This document shows, piece after piece, positions 47,657 through 58,881 of a stretch of 60,000 bases of DNA. Every line of letters starts with the position of its first letter. The stretch's first letter is position 1. Under the pieces are notes generated by a model. The model did no database searches, was not told the origin of the DNA, and saw only the letters and a program-made list of their open reading frames with translations. This DNA is from Branchiostoma floridae (taxonomy: Eukaryota > Chordata > Leptocardii > Amphioxiformes > Branchiostomatidae): NCBI RefSeq assembly GCF_000003815.2, contig NC_049989.1:16032522-16092521 (forward strand), given 5' to 3'. The position numbers and the translations under genes were made by a program.

Positions 47657-50600
47657 TCACAGTGCAGTCAGTTCCTGTGATGTGATCTCTTTTCCCTCCC
47701 TTGGCTTCCTGCCATTGATGACATTATCAGAGCCATTTTTGTCGTCTGCCCCGTTTACGTGCTTGCTGTCATCATCATCGTGGGCCTCGTTTGTTTCGCC
47801 AATGACCTCATTGATGGGTCGGTCGGTGACCTCGGCGGGATCCAGGTCCATGTCTGTCATCTTCTCCCCCAGGATCTTCAGGGCCGTTCCGATCCTCTCG
47901 AGGGATCCAGCAAGGAAGGCCAGACCCACTGTGATCCACAGGAACACCGAAATCTGGGGGAGGGGGGCGACATTAAATATTTGTCCAATTCCTCAGAGAA
48001 AATCACAAGTTTTGATCCAATCATGCTTTCCTCTAAAAACTTAGTAAAAGTTTATTAACAAACTTGAAAATTAATTAGATTTCACAAATATCCAAATGCC
48101 TTTCAGAATTGAGTAGTGTAAAATATAGAAATGTTCGCGGTGGATTTATGCGGTTTTCGTGGTGGCCACTTAACCGCAAACTTAAAACCACTGCAAACAT
48201 TTATCATGGCAGTAAGTTCATGGTGCTACCATGAACTTAAAACCACGAAAAGTCCTTTTCCTCACTATACCGCAAAATTAAGTCCCCACGAAATTAAATG
48301 CATTTACATATAATTCTAAATTGTATTCATTGCAAACATTGTTAAGAAATTACATGCTGCATGTACATGGTGTATCTAAGTAAACATAGATTCTGAAGTG
48401 GTATTTTTCTTCTTAAAACTTCCAGGCAAGTGGAACTTTGTCGTACCTTGTAGACAACGTTAGCAGCTGTATTCATGTCTTCAGTCGGTAGAGCAGGAAC
48501 AAAGTCCCCAAACCCCACTGTGGTCAGGGTGATAACACAGAAGTAGATGGCTTCCAGGTATGTCCAGGCCTCAACTAAGAGGAAAAAGTACAGAATTCAA
48601 ACAATCCATTTGTTAGGGCAATCATTTGACTTCGTGAATAATAAGATTCTTTGTACACAAAAGTTAAGATCCATGTGACTTTTCATTTAGCTTTTATATG
48701 GACAGTGGTAGTAGTAGTAGTAAGCCAATTTTTAAAAGGCCTCAACCTTGGCTTAACTGCACTAAAGAAAGAATTAAGGGCTGTCTTGTTCCAGGTCCCA
48801 GTAAAGTCAAACCTGTCTACAGTGGCCATTCATGATCAAGGGACCTATAGACGGGTGGCCACTATAGAGAAAATGTTGATCAATTGACCACGAGCAATAA
48901 GTTACATAATGATTTCAGTACCCACTAATCTTTCTCACCAAGTAACATTGTCTCGATCGTCTCAAAATTCAAATGACCCAGCCAAAGGCAAGTCTACCGA
49001 AAAGGATTGAGGTCAATGGGAAAAATCCAAGGGACCGACAAAAAGGGACCGCAATGGGCAGGTGGTCGCTATGCAAAGGTGGCCACTAATACAGGTTTGA
49101 CTGTACTTTACTTAATGTCATACCTGGGCCGCGAAAACGGTCGATACGGGTGTTCCGGACCGTGTGATAACTTCCGTATCACACAGGCTCAAAGTTTGTT
49201 TTACACAGGCTTCCTTTGAGTAAATCAAACCATTTCGAGCGGGCCGAGTGCGGCACGGTTGGCAATTCGAATACCTGATTCGGATGTTGGAACATCGCTG
49301 TTGTAACACTTTTTGTTTGAGGACACCAAATTTGTTCAACTTCTGGCGCATTTCGCATCAAAACATGGGTTTACATGACTTTGTTGTATTCTATATTTAC
49401 GTTATTATACTTAATTACCTTAGTTTGAATTTGGTGCGAGTCTGAGACTTAATGTTACTTTTTGTTTCAGTTCATTATCAGTGTCTTCTTGCTATACTAT
49501 CTCTCTATACTACACATGTACAGTAACATCAGTCAAATACAAATGTATATCCCAAGTATGAAAGACACAAGCATATTTAATGTTCTACCTTTATGGAAGA
49601 CGAGTGCAGGAAGGAAGAAAAACGAAGTAACCATGATGGTCAGTGATATGGCCAGTCCTGGTGCTCGAAATTTCCTCTGAATCTTTGTTACCCTGACCAG
49701 GAGCTCCCGCACACGTTTCTCTATCCACCTGTAGGGAAAGGTGAAATTCCAATTAAAGAAAGATTAACTTTTGTTTATTACTGTCTTAACTCAGTTTTAG
49801 AAAAAAATCTTTTTTCCATCAGTAACAAAAAATCTAGGAATTTTCTTGAAGGACATCCAAAAAATCTCATGTGTGTTAAATGAAAATTTTTAGGTGCTGC
49901 TGAATAGAAATGTTAAATGATCAGTCAGTGGAACCAATCAATATGAGAGCTACAAAAAACATTGACCAATCAAAAGTAGCAAAACATATGCCCAAGCAGA
50001 GGGAATGAGTACAGACATTGCAGGGGGTGGGGGGTGGGGGTGGCTCCTTCTGTTGAGATTAATGATAAAACGGTAATTAACCGAGAACTGAATAATTCAA
50101 AGCACTTACAACTGTCGAACCATGTATCATGTGTTTAGATAGCACTATAGATTGAGCCCTTCAAGATGGAAGCTTGATAACTATAGTGATTAAGAATCCT
50201 GAGCTCCTATTGGTTAGAGGTGTAGAGCGTAGGCTCTAGGGGAGGGGGCCCAATAAAGCTAAGGGCACAACCCGCGGTACGTGCAATTTGTCCGTACGTT
50301 TTTTGGGGAGACCACGTCTGCCACGTATTTCTGAAAACGTTCAGGCTGTACAGGGCAGGCGCATCGCACGTAGTGGCTCGTACGGGGGGCGAATCTGCAA
50401 CCCAATGGCACACAAAGTTTTGCTTGCACATAAAGTTCTACGGCGTGTCTGCGTGCTCCAAAATCCGTTTGATTCCCTAAGAGTTTGTACAGCGGCGGTA
50501 TTTACCACTTACGGATCCCAAAAGATTGTCCACATTTTGGCACGTAGACAGCACGTATTTGCACGTACGACAGGTTGTGCCCATAGCTTAAGTCACTGAA

Positions 50601-52959
50601 AGTGACAAATAACCAAACATAGGCTTAGTATCTGATGTGCAAATCTTACTGTTTGTACTGCCCTTACAAATTCAATATTGTTTAATTCTCATACAAGCAA
50701 AAACTGTCTACCTGCTTGAATCACTCAGTTGGGCTCCAACAAGGGTAAGGAGGATTATCCATACTGGGATACCAATGAGGGCATAGATGCAACAGAAAAG
50801 CTGTAAAATATATCACCATAATCATGTTAATGAATAGGAACAGTAATTATCAAGAGGTAAAACAAAAAGAATCGAGAATATTCAAAACTGACAAGTTTTT
50901 CTTTGTCAATGATAATCGTGTGTTAAATAAATGTTGCCAAAATACAATCATGTCTTTTGGGTATAATGTACTGTAAACTTAACAAAGTATAACGCTGTAG
51001 CTCAAAGGTTGCGTTTGATATTATCCGTATTATGCTCAAGTTGAATTTTTTTATTAGACAAAGTATTTAAATCTGTCCAAATAAACTTGTACAGTACAAA
51101 CTTGGTGTGGTATGTCATGCGAAAGTTTACCAGGTATACAAAACAACAAAAAATGTAGTACCTTTCCAGCAACTGTCAAAGGCCCCATATGTCCATAGCC
51201 GATGGTGGTGACAATCGTCATGCAGAAGTACCAGGACTCCATGTAGTCAAGGAAGTAGTTTTCTGATTTATTCTCATGTAAAGCTGAAAATGAATATAAT
51301 AAAAATTGTATTACATTTCAATTAAGTCGTGGATCTGTGCTGAACAAATAGTCGTATTCATATTCATAGAACAGGTCTGGAATAGAATAAATTTTGACTG
51401 AACAGTCTGTATTTTCTCAAATAGAGAATGCACTTTTTAGAATTCTGAGAACTGAAAAAGTGCTACAATTTGTCGCCCACAAGTTGTTGCTATTTTTTTT
51501 AATGTATTATTTATAAAAGTTTGGGTGCATACTTTGAGGTTATTGCTTGGATAAATGATTTTTTCTGCCCATTCATTCTAAGTAGTTTTTATAAGTTGCA
51601 GCAGGCAATTCACAACTTTGTAGAGACAATGACAGTTGGATTTATGCAAAATAACTTGGGGAAAGCATCGTAAAGTCTGTTCAAGGTCTGATCAAAATTG
51701 GTGGAGAAGGGGTACAAACTTTAGTTGTCAGTTTTTCCAATTTACCTTTCAGTCTTACAGATCTGTCTGAGACTGTCCCAAATCAGGGGTGCATCTTGGA
51801 GTGCGTGTGTACAATACTCTATTGGAGTCCGACTTAATTGCTTCTAGCCTTTTGCAGTTTATAGTACACACTGTATGTGTCAGATGTTTTGTGGAAAGGT
51901 TCTATGTTACATAATTGATAATAATCCCCCCCAGCATGTGTTCTCAGAATGGTCAAACACAATGCATTGTATTTGTTAAGGTCACAACTTACATAACAGT
52001 CACCTTGATTTTATGCGGGCACAGGGGCAATATTATGGTTAAAAAAGCAAATTTTCACTGTAGTGACTGATATACTGATGAAGCGCAAGATTCATATACT
52101 TAGTAAGATTTTGCCATGCATTAATTCACTTGTGCACTTAAAGCTAGTTCACCTTTATCCGCAGGGTAACCTTTATTTGTTGTGTTTACCCAAACGGTAT
52201 TAAGTTCAAGTCGACGGACGGTGGTTTCAAGTTGTAATATGTTCAAACTGTTGTAGTTTGAACTATCGTCCGTCAACTTGATATCCCTAAATACCCATTT
52301 TTAAAGCAACGGATATAGGTTACCCTGCGGATAAAGGTGATATACTCGTGATCTGCCTATTTCAAGTTTCACATTTATTTCAAGCTTTTCAAAGTTCTGA
52401 GTCCTTTTATTCTTCTTGTAAAATTTTGCATGTAATTGTACAATAGACTTGGTTTCTGATGGCTGACTCAAGATTGATAACTAACTGCATGTATAACGCT
52501 AGTGCACCTTTGTGGTGTATTCATTGTTTTTAAAATCATTGGTATTTAAAGTGCCAAGTTGATGGATTTCAAAGTCCGAGTTTCAAACCATCGTCTGTAG
52601 ACTCTGTTTTTAAAAATAACGGACTTGTACAATATTGGTTAACTAAGGTGTTGAAAAAATAAGTTTTTCATACGATTAGGCTAGAATGCATGAAATAGTT
52701 TCTCACCACTGTCAGTATATCCATGCCTCGCGATGTCTACCCTTCGCAGTAGTTCGTACACGTCATGGTTTGTCACGCTGTGATTTTTCACAAACTCTTC
52801 CACGACGCCCTCCACGTTGTGGACTCGATCCGGCAGTTCTTCTGCGTCGTAGAAGTTTTCCTCAAGTGCTTTGAAGATTCCAGCTCCAACAAACAGTATC
52901 ACCAGCAGCACACAGAACACTACAGTGATCTGTTTCCATCCGACTTGTCCGTCACTCAT
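47657..52959 (-). CDS. K2P (KCNK-type) potassium channel gene D, 342 aa, six exons
   Basis: Complete K2P subunit. Exons, 5' to 3': 52959-52707, 51283-51162, 50800-50712, 49728-49589, 48574-48447, 47953-47657; 1029 nt including stop, phases 1,0,2,1,0 as in gene C. M1 about 11-31, ending IFKALEENF. Sequons NHS and NKS are in the cap. P1 filter TIGYGH (111-116) is followed by MGPLTVAGK, where gene C has MGPLTDAGK; Asp at this place is widely conserved in K2P channels. M2 126-148 (ALIGIPVW). The M2-M3 loop is strongly basic ([19 protein letters not shown]). M3 about 179-199. P2 filter TVGFGD (220-225). M4 from 245 ([19 protein letters not shown]). The tail contains an acidic cluster (DDDDS) and ends SQELTAL. 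Exons 3-6 closely match gene E, so the two arose by recent tandem duplication. At least five MITE copies sit in its introns. Confidence 0.93.
48116..48312. mobile_element. CGCGG-type MITE in gene D intron 5
   Basis: Left TAGAAATGTTCGCGGTGGAT, right CACGAAATTAAATGCATTTA, middle ACCGCAAACTTAAAACCACT. About 195 bp. Confidence 0.75.
48800..49107. mobile_element. MITE with GTCAAACCTGT ends in gene D intron 4
   Basis: Left AGTAAAGTCAAACCTGTCTA then CAGTGGCCA; right TGGCCACTAATACAGGTTTG then ACTGTAC. Inner copies of GGTGGCCACTATAGAG lie near 48855. A remnant is at 17339-17412. Confidence 0.75.
49139..49375. repeat. interspersed repeat in gene D intron 4, inverted copy of 290-515
   Basis: It contains GTGTGATAACTTCCGTATCA, a near-palindrome, and the reverse complement of the 290-515 words (CCAAATTTGTTCAACTT, TTCGCATCAAAACAT). 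Confidence 0.7.
50254..50590. mobile_element. MITE with GGGCACAACC ends in gene D intron 3
   Basis: Left TAAAGCTAAGGGCACAACCC then GCGGTACGTGCAA; right TTGCACGTACGACAGGTTGT then GCCCATAGCTTA. These are imperfect inverted repeats over about 35 bp. CACGTA and TACG words recur inside. Non-coding. Confidence 0.75.
52147..52340. mobile_element. MITE, GTTCACCTTTATCC family, copy 3, in gene D intron 1
   Basis: Left GTTCACCTTTATCCGCAGGG then TAACC; right GGTTACCCTGCGGATAAAGG then TGA. The ends match over about 22 bp. The centre carries GGTTTCAAGTTGTAATATG and its imperfect complement, so the whole element can fold. Confidence 0.8.
52497..52625. mobile_element. partial MITE of the GTTCACCTTTATCC family in gene D intron 1
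   Basis: GCTAGTGCACCTTTGTGG at the left, then GTTTCAAACCATCGTCTGTA and TTTTTAAAAATAACGGA resemble the neighbouring full copy. The right end is missing. Confidence 0.5.
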
Positions 52960-54325
52960 AGCTTAGAAACTCTGTGTCTTGTCGTCAACTGAATGTTGCT
53001 TTGTTAGCAGCCTTGTACTGCATACGTGACTGTCTTCTTCTTTGACCTGAAAGTACACATTCTTGGTCAACTTTGTTGGTTCACATCAGATCCAGGTGTC
53101 TTATTACAAGGCTGACCGCAGTTTAGTGTTGTCATTTGTATCCCTTATATACATGTCATTTATCAGTATATAAGGGCCCCTATGTTTCAACCAGGTAGGG
53201 GGCCCTCTGTTGTAACAAAGTTAAAAAAAGAATGTGGCAGCCATAAGTTCATACAATTTGCCCCTCAAAATGCAGCAAATAGTTTTTCTGAGGGTTACGC
53301 ATTAATCACAAAATGTTCTGCCCTCAGACCCTCAAATTACAAAATATACAAAAGTTACACATGCACTGCTTACCACATACGTGTAGCTTTGCTGCACCAT
53401 GATTCCCCCTGTTCTATGAAAAAATCCTGGTTGGGATCCTGAAATTCTGTTCTTCACAGTTTATATATAATATACATGTATAAGCAATGCTTTACCACCT
53501 TCCATGTGTTCTACGACATTTGTCTGACACACCACCAAACAGTCAGGACTTAATGGATTGGTAACCTTCCCCGGCCTGTAGTTGTCTGATCTGCTCATTA
53601 AATATACGTGTTTACAGGTAAGACATTGCATTGGATTAATGATTTACTAGCAGCTATTGTTTGCCAAATCACTGTAACATTTACTACTATTAGGTAGGTT
53701 GACTACCTACATATTGCAAGTAGTCAAGTAAAAACATACCTAACAGTTGACAGCAAGATTCAGGACACTAGATATAATTCCTGAAAAACATTAGTTAGTG
53801 GAGTTAGCTGAAGCAAATGAATCAATCACTACAGGGATTATGTAACCAAACCAAATTCGAATTATGTTCACCAGAATTCTTGAGCAGTCACAAGAATTCA
53901 GAGCCAGAATTCTAAGAACTTTTTAGCCAGAATTCTGGTTACACTTACAGTATACAACAGTTGAATTCACTATAAGTGTACCTCCTAGCAGAAGTGGTAG
54001 GTTGTTTTGCTGTTCACGTTTGAAAACATGCTGTAATGTTGTTTCCATCAAATTAACCTCCCAGCCTCAATCTTTTGGTGCATTCACCCAGTATGTCTGA
54101 CTCGTGAGAACTTTTTGTCTGTGGCTCGCAAGAGATTAAGTATCATCTAGTACTTAACTAGTCTTTTAAGCGTCCCAACGTCTTGATAAATCAGAATTCC
54201 CTTATGATTAATAATAGTCTTATATTATAAACATTGTCAAGTAAGCCACATGAGGTGAATACTTTACCTGTAAGGTCCTTGACTAAGGTGATGCAATGGG
54301 AATGTCTAGTACATTTTGTACATGT
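52960..54325. other. gene D upstream flank; no gene recognised
   Basis: Should hold the gene D promoter; no clear core elements are seen. Near 53874-53935 the palindrome GAATTC occurs four times in 62 bp, mostly inside CAGAATTC. Confidence 0.4.
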
Positions 54326-54397
54326 ACTCGTCTGACAGGATACCAGTATTAATCATTGCAAGCGTATAAGCCGATACGGGTATCCTGTCAGACGAGT
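54326..54397. mobile_element. 72-bp hairpin with exact 19-bp inverted ends
   Basis: ACTCGTCTGACAGGATACC and GGTATCCTGTCAGACGAGT are perfect complements, separated by 34 bases. Either a very short MITE or a remnant of one. Confidence 0.65.
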
Positions 54398-54619
54398 GTG
54401 TGTGACGTATACTTGTGATGCAGATAATTTGTCTTGCTTGTCAAGACATCATCTATTATTGATAATTGTTACAGTTACAATTAGATTATACACCTCTGAG
54501 ACTAATTATGGTAACTCTATTATCTTTCCAAACTTTGATGTATATATAATTATATGTCTACCATGTCCCTCCAATGGCCTGCAGGTCAAGGGACTAGGTA
54601 GGATGGCACATGTAGGTAG

Positions 54620-55105
54620 GTATGATTATATTGATTCAGAAGTAAAAAGAGGCCAATATAAGAGATTACCAGTGAGTGTGTGAAAGAATTTGTAAATAAA
54701 CTGTACATCTAAAGCAGTCGAAGACGAAACACATTTTATTTCCAAAACTTAGTGTTCATTCAACCAAACCAAAAGAATCACTTTGTTTAGAGAAACCACA
54801 AACTAAGACATATAATCCCAACTTCCCCACATTCACAGACGAAAAGAAAGCCACTTTCCTCCTTAAATCGCAGAACCCACAATTGTAGAAAAAGTGGGGC
54901 TTTTTGTCCTCCTTTGCTTCCAAAAAAAAAGTCAACCACAACCTATATATATTTAGGTCAACACTAGTGTTCGAGTAGCCTCTTTTCACAATAATGTTTA
55001 TCACTTTTCATTGTCAATTTTACATCTCCTATAATTGTTTATACCAAATGTACTTGCAATTAGCCTCCTGGCATGCATGAACTTGCAAAATAAACTTAAT
55101 TATTA
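54620..55105 (+). mobile_element. degenerate LINE 3' end (copy 2)
   Basis: Broken frames read EVKRGQYKRLPV, then AVEDETHFISK, matching the C-terminus of the copy at 30030-30462, but stops and frame changes interrupt them. The DNA shares GTCGAAGACGAAACACATTT-like and ACATTCACAGACGAAAAGAA words. The tail is GCAATTAGCCTCCTGGCATG...TTGCAAAATAAACTT. Confidence 0.7.
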
Positions 55106-55487
55106 TATTTCTGTCAAACTGCTTTTAAACTCATATACATCAAGTGATCAGTACTAGTTGTGATACTGACCTGTACCTATTCAATATTGATAACGTCAAC
55201 TGCAGAATCTGAGAATAAGTTTGTCACTTTCTAAATGTTTGCACCGCGTACATAAGGTCTCACCAATTTCATTTGAATTCTTGCTTCTCAGATTTATTTT
55301 TAAAAATGAAAGTCAATTTTCAAGTTCATGCCAGCAGTCTAATTTCAATTACATGTTGGAAACATAGGAGACATACTTGTGACAATGGAGAGTTAATATT
55401 ACATTATCATTGATTTCTTACATTATGCATTTTCTGCGATGATAAAATTAGCTATCTGTTCGTCCTTGAATTTGGGAAAATTGGGGT

Positions 55488-55684
55488 ACTGTAAATGCAT
55501 TTAATTTTGTGGGGAATTTTAGCGGTGGCCGCTTCACCGCAAACTTAAAATCATCGCAAACATTTACCCAAGACAATAAGAGACTACAGGGCATGGTAAT
55601 ATCACAAACTAAAACCACTGTGAAAAGCCTTTTTTCCTGCTACCGCAAAATTAAGTCCCTGCAAACTTAAATACATTTACAGTA
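55488..55684. mobile_element. CGCGG-type MITE between genes D and E
   Basis: Left TACTGTAAATGCATTTAATT, right CTTAAATACATTTACAGTAC, middle GCTTCACCGCAAACTTAAAA. About 197 bp. Confidence 0.75.
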
Positions 55685-56080
55685 CATGTATGTCCTGATT
55701 AAAGTGGAGCTTTTGCCTTTCTTTTCTTTCTCTTAAAAAAAATTAATGTGGCACAAAATTTTATTGCCTTTTGAAACAAGGTACATGTAACGTTACAATT
55801 AATCATTATGCACAAAAAACTACTATTAATACATTGTATATGACGTGTAACTACTAATTAGTTGATGGAAAAGATGGAAACTTTATTTTACATCCCAAAT
55901 TAACATACCCAGAGTGATTTAAGTATTCAACATGCTAAATTGCTTTTGAAATGTTTGCAGCAGCCTTATTATACAATGTATACAGTGTACCATTCACTAA
56001 CGTCTGACGCCCCAATTCGCCCAAGTACATAATATTATGTATGACTTATCCCCAATAATAATCAGTATGACTTGATATTA

Positions 56081-56086
56081 TTTATT
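56081..56086 (-). other. candidate poly(A) signal of gene E
   Basis: AATAAA on the minus strand, about 135 nt past the gene E stop codon. AT-rich context, so chance occurrence is possible. Confidence 0.35.
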
Positions 56087-56219
56087 AATTGTTAAGCCTA
56101 CTATTGCACAAGCGGATCCCGAAAGTTGTATAAAATTGAATGAAGCAGTAACATATATTTTGATGTAATATATTTGACACATAATATCATCTGAAATATC
56201 ATCATAATCATATTAAACG

Positions 56220-58593
56220 TCACAGCATTGTTTCTTTCAATAGGTCATAATGTTTCTTGATGATCTCTTTTTCTCTAATTGACTCCCTGCCAATAACGAC
56301 ATTGTCGGAGCCATTTTTGTGCTCTGTCCCATTCAAGTGGTCACCCTCTGAGAGATCTTTCTCATCTGTTTCGGTAATGAACTGCCCCTCGGGTCGGTCC
56401 GTGACCTCGGCGGGATCCAGGTCCATGTCTGTCACCTTCTCCCCCAGGATCTTCAGGGCTGTCCCGATCCTCTCGAGTGATCCAGCAAGGAAGGCCAGAC
56501 CCACTGTGATCCACAGGAACACTGAAATCTGGGGGAGGGGGGAAATTTCAAACATACGATGTTTAACGGTGACAATGCCCAACCTTCAGGCCACACCAAT
56601 TTTCTTTGTTGTTTCTCGGATTTTTTCAGAAAAAAATTGGGTTTGTCGGCCAGAAAAAAAGATAAGAAAAAAAAAACTTTTCAAAAAGTTGGGGGTAGGA
56701 GAGATCGGACAGGAATACCTAAACTGTCAACATTTAGGGGGTCCCTGGTAGCAAAGTACTGTAGTTACTGTCAGACCGAGGACATCTTGTTACCTGATGA
56801 CCAGGTGTTGAAGGCTATCATAGTTGGTTTCCAATTTACAGGAAATCCTAAGCTCCTATAGTTGGATTGATTTTTATAATGATAAAGGATCCTGCGCTTC
56901 TATCAGACTGAGTATACTTCTTACTTTGAATTAATCTCCTAGCTTATACTTAAATGTAAATGGTCACAAGATATCAGCTCATGGGATCCATTCTGCCCTA
57001 ACAGCTAGAGATTCTATCACTGGCTATGATGTAGTGTAATGTACACTGTAGCTACAAACACAGATTGAAGTGGTAGACAACATTTTCCATCTAAAACTTT
57101 CAGACAACATGAACTACAGTGTACATCGTACCTTGTAGACAATGTTAGCAGCTGTATTCATGTCTTCAGTCGGCAGAGCAGGAACAAAGTCCCCAAACCC
57201 CACTGTGGTCAGGGTGATAACACAGAAGTACATTGCTTCAAGGTATGTCCAGCTCTCAACTAGAAGAGAAAGTACAGATTTCTGAAATAATCAATTTGTT
57301 AAAACAAGAATGATATGCAACTGTTGCAGTGATCAAGGAAATGAAGATTCAGACAATATTGTCTTCCTTCAAGTCAAGGTCAAGTTCTTTCATTTTTGAT
57401 AAGCATTATCAAACGTTTTAGACTAGACTGCATGTAGTTTTAGACTAGAGTAGACACCTTTGATTGTTTTTTTCTTTGTCTGAATCTCTCGTGTTACCTG
57501 CAATTAGCCCGCGGGAAAGAATTTGCAATAAACTTTATATAATATCAAGAATAGCAAGTGTCTGGAAGTATCTGAGAACTGGGTAAAACAGCAATGTCCA
57601 TGTCTAAGGGCTGTTACCGGTAGTGTTAGTTTTGGTGGACTATACAGAGTAAGTCCAATGAAGGGAGTAAGTCCATTTTGTAAGACCATTTTCAGACCTT
57701 TGGACTAATAATTACTGTGAGTGAAAAGAGGACTATGGTCCATGGTAAGTTCTTTATAAGTCCAAGGTTTGCAATCTAATATCTCATATTATAGACTCTA
57801 AGCCCAAGTATAAGAGTCACCTTTATGAAAGACGAGTGCAGGAAGGAAGAAAAAGGCAGCCATCATGATGGTCAGTGAAATGGCGAGTCCTGGTGCTCGA
57901 AATTTCCTCTGAATATGTGTTACTCTTACCAGGAGTTCCCGCACGCGCTTCTCTACCCACCTGTGCAGGAAAGAAATGAGTCAGGTAGTCTTCTGCATAG
58001 TTTTTGACGCTGTCAAGCTTAAGGAAAAACAAGTTAGGTAGCAGAATATGCTTTCAATCGCCCACCCATTTTTTATTTCATATGACATGTACTGTATTTT
58101 TTGCATGCTCAAACTCACGGTGGCTGCTTCATCGCTTGTTGCTATAGGTACAGAGAGTCAGGTTTTGATTACACGACTAATAATATCATAATCATGTAAG
58201 TCTTTGGAGCGTTAGCTTATCTGCTACAATCACGTCCGCACTCGCGCAGGAAAACAACGGCAGCAATGTACAATGGTGGCAAAGATGTACAAAGCATTTG
58301 CAATATACATTGGAACTACAGCAAGATTTGCCAATTGAAAGAGGGTTCAGAAGCAGAATCAAAACACTAATGTGCAACATACCAGACTAAGTATATTAGG
58401 CATCTAAGAGTTCATGACAACTAGAAAGTGCCAAGCTGTTAACAGTACCCTGAGACCTCTACATAGCGGTGGAATAGGACAACAACAACATTCAAACATC
58501 ATACCTGCTAGAATCATTCAGCTGGGCTCCAACAAGAGTAAGGAGGACAATCCATACTGGAATACCAATTAGGGCATAGACGCAGCAGAAAAC
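56220..58593 (-). CDS. K2P (KCNK-type) potassium channel gene E, exons 3-6 (5' part off the window)
   Basis: C-terminal two-thirds of a K2P subunit. Exons, 5' to 3': 58593-58505 (M2, [12 protein letters not shown]), 57960-57821 (basic loop and M3), 57259-57132 (P2 with TVGFGD), 56528-56220 (M4 and tail, 102 codons plus stop). Exon sizes 89, 140 and 128 nt and phases equal those of gene D. The P2 exon differs from D at only a few residues (VES/VEA, AMYF/AIYF, NIVY/NVVY). M4 and the first 40 or so tail residues are nearly the same as D through [11 protein letters not shown]. The tails then diverge, E ending [10 protein letters not shown]. The upstream exons with M1 and P1 are not in the window; a splice donor at the very right edge may close exon 2. 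The gene looks intact as far as it can be read. Confidence 0.9.
57420..57545 (+). mobile_element. LINE 3' UTR tail only (copy 3), in gene E intron 4
   Basis: GTTTTAGACTAGAGTAGACA, ACCTGCAATTAGCCCGCGGG and AAGAATTTGCAATAAACTTT match the tail of the copy at 30030-30462. No coding part; a severely 5'-truncated insertion. Confidence 0.75.
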
Positions 58594-58881
58594 CTGTAAA
58601 TTATCACCACCATATTTTGGTTGGTTTGGACAAGATTGTGCTAATCACTTACTAGTCTTGATTTTCAGATTCAGACAAATTTTTTGGGAAATTCTAATAG
58701 TCAGACAACATTGATTCCATAAAATAAAGTAAGGCTTCTGATGAGGAAGTTGTGAATAGCTCATGCACCAAGACAGACCCTCTAGAGAGAACAAGCGACA
58801 TGGGCTTTAGCTGGGGCTGGACCAGCAGACAGTAACTGATAAAGGACGGTGGAAGGCACTCTTTAGAGAAAAGATAGACCA

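Noticed and set aside
47682-48058. Plus-strand frames of 99-120 codons opposite gene D exon 6 (and the like at 56257-56751 opposite gene E)
   Set aside because: They are complementary-strand shadows of the M4/tail exons, whose minus-strand reading has M4 and correct splice borders.
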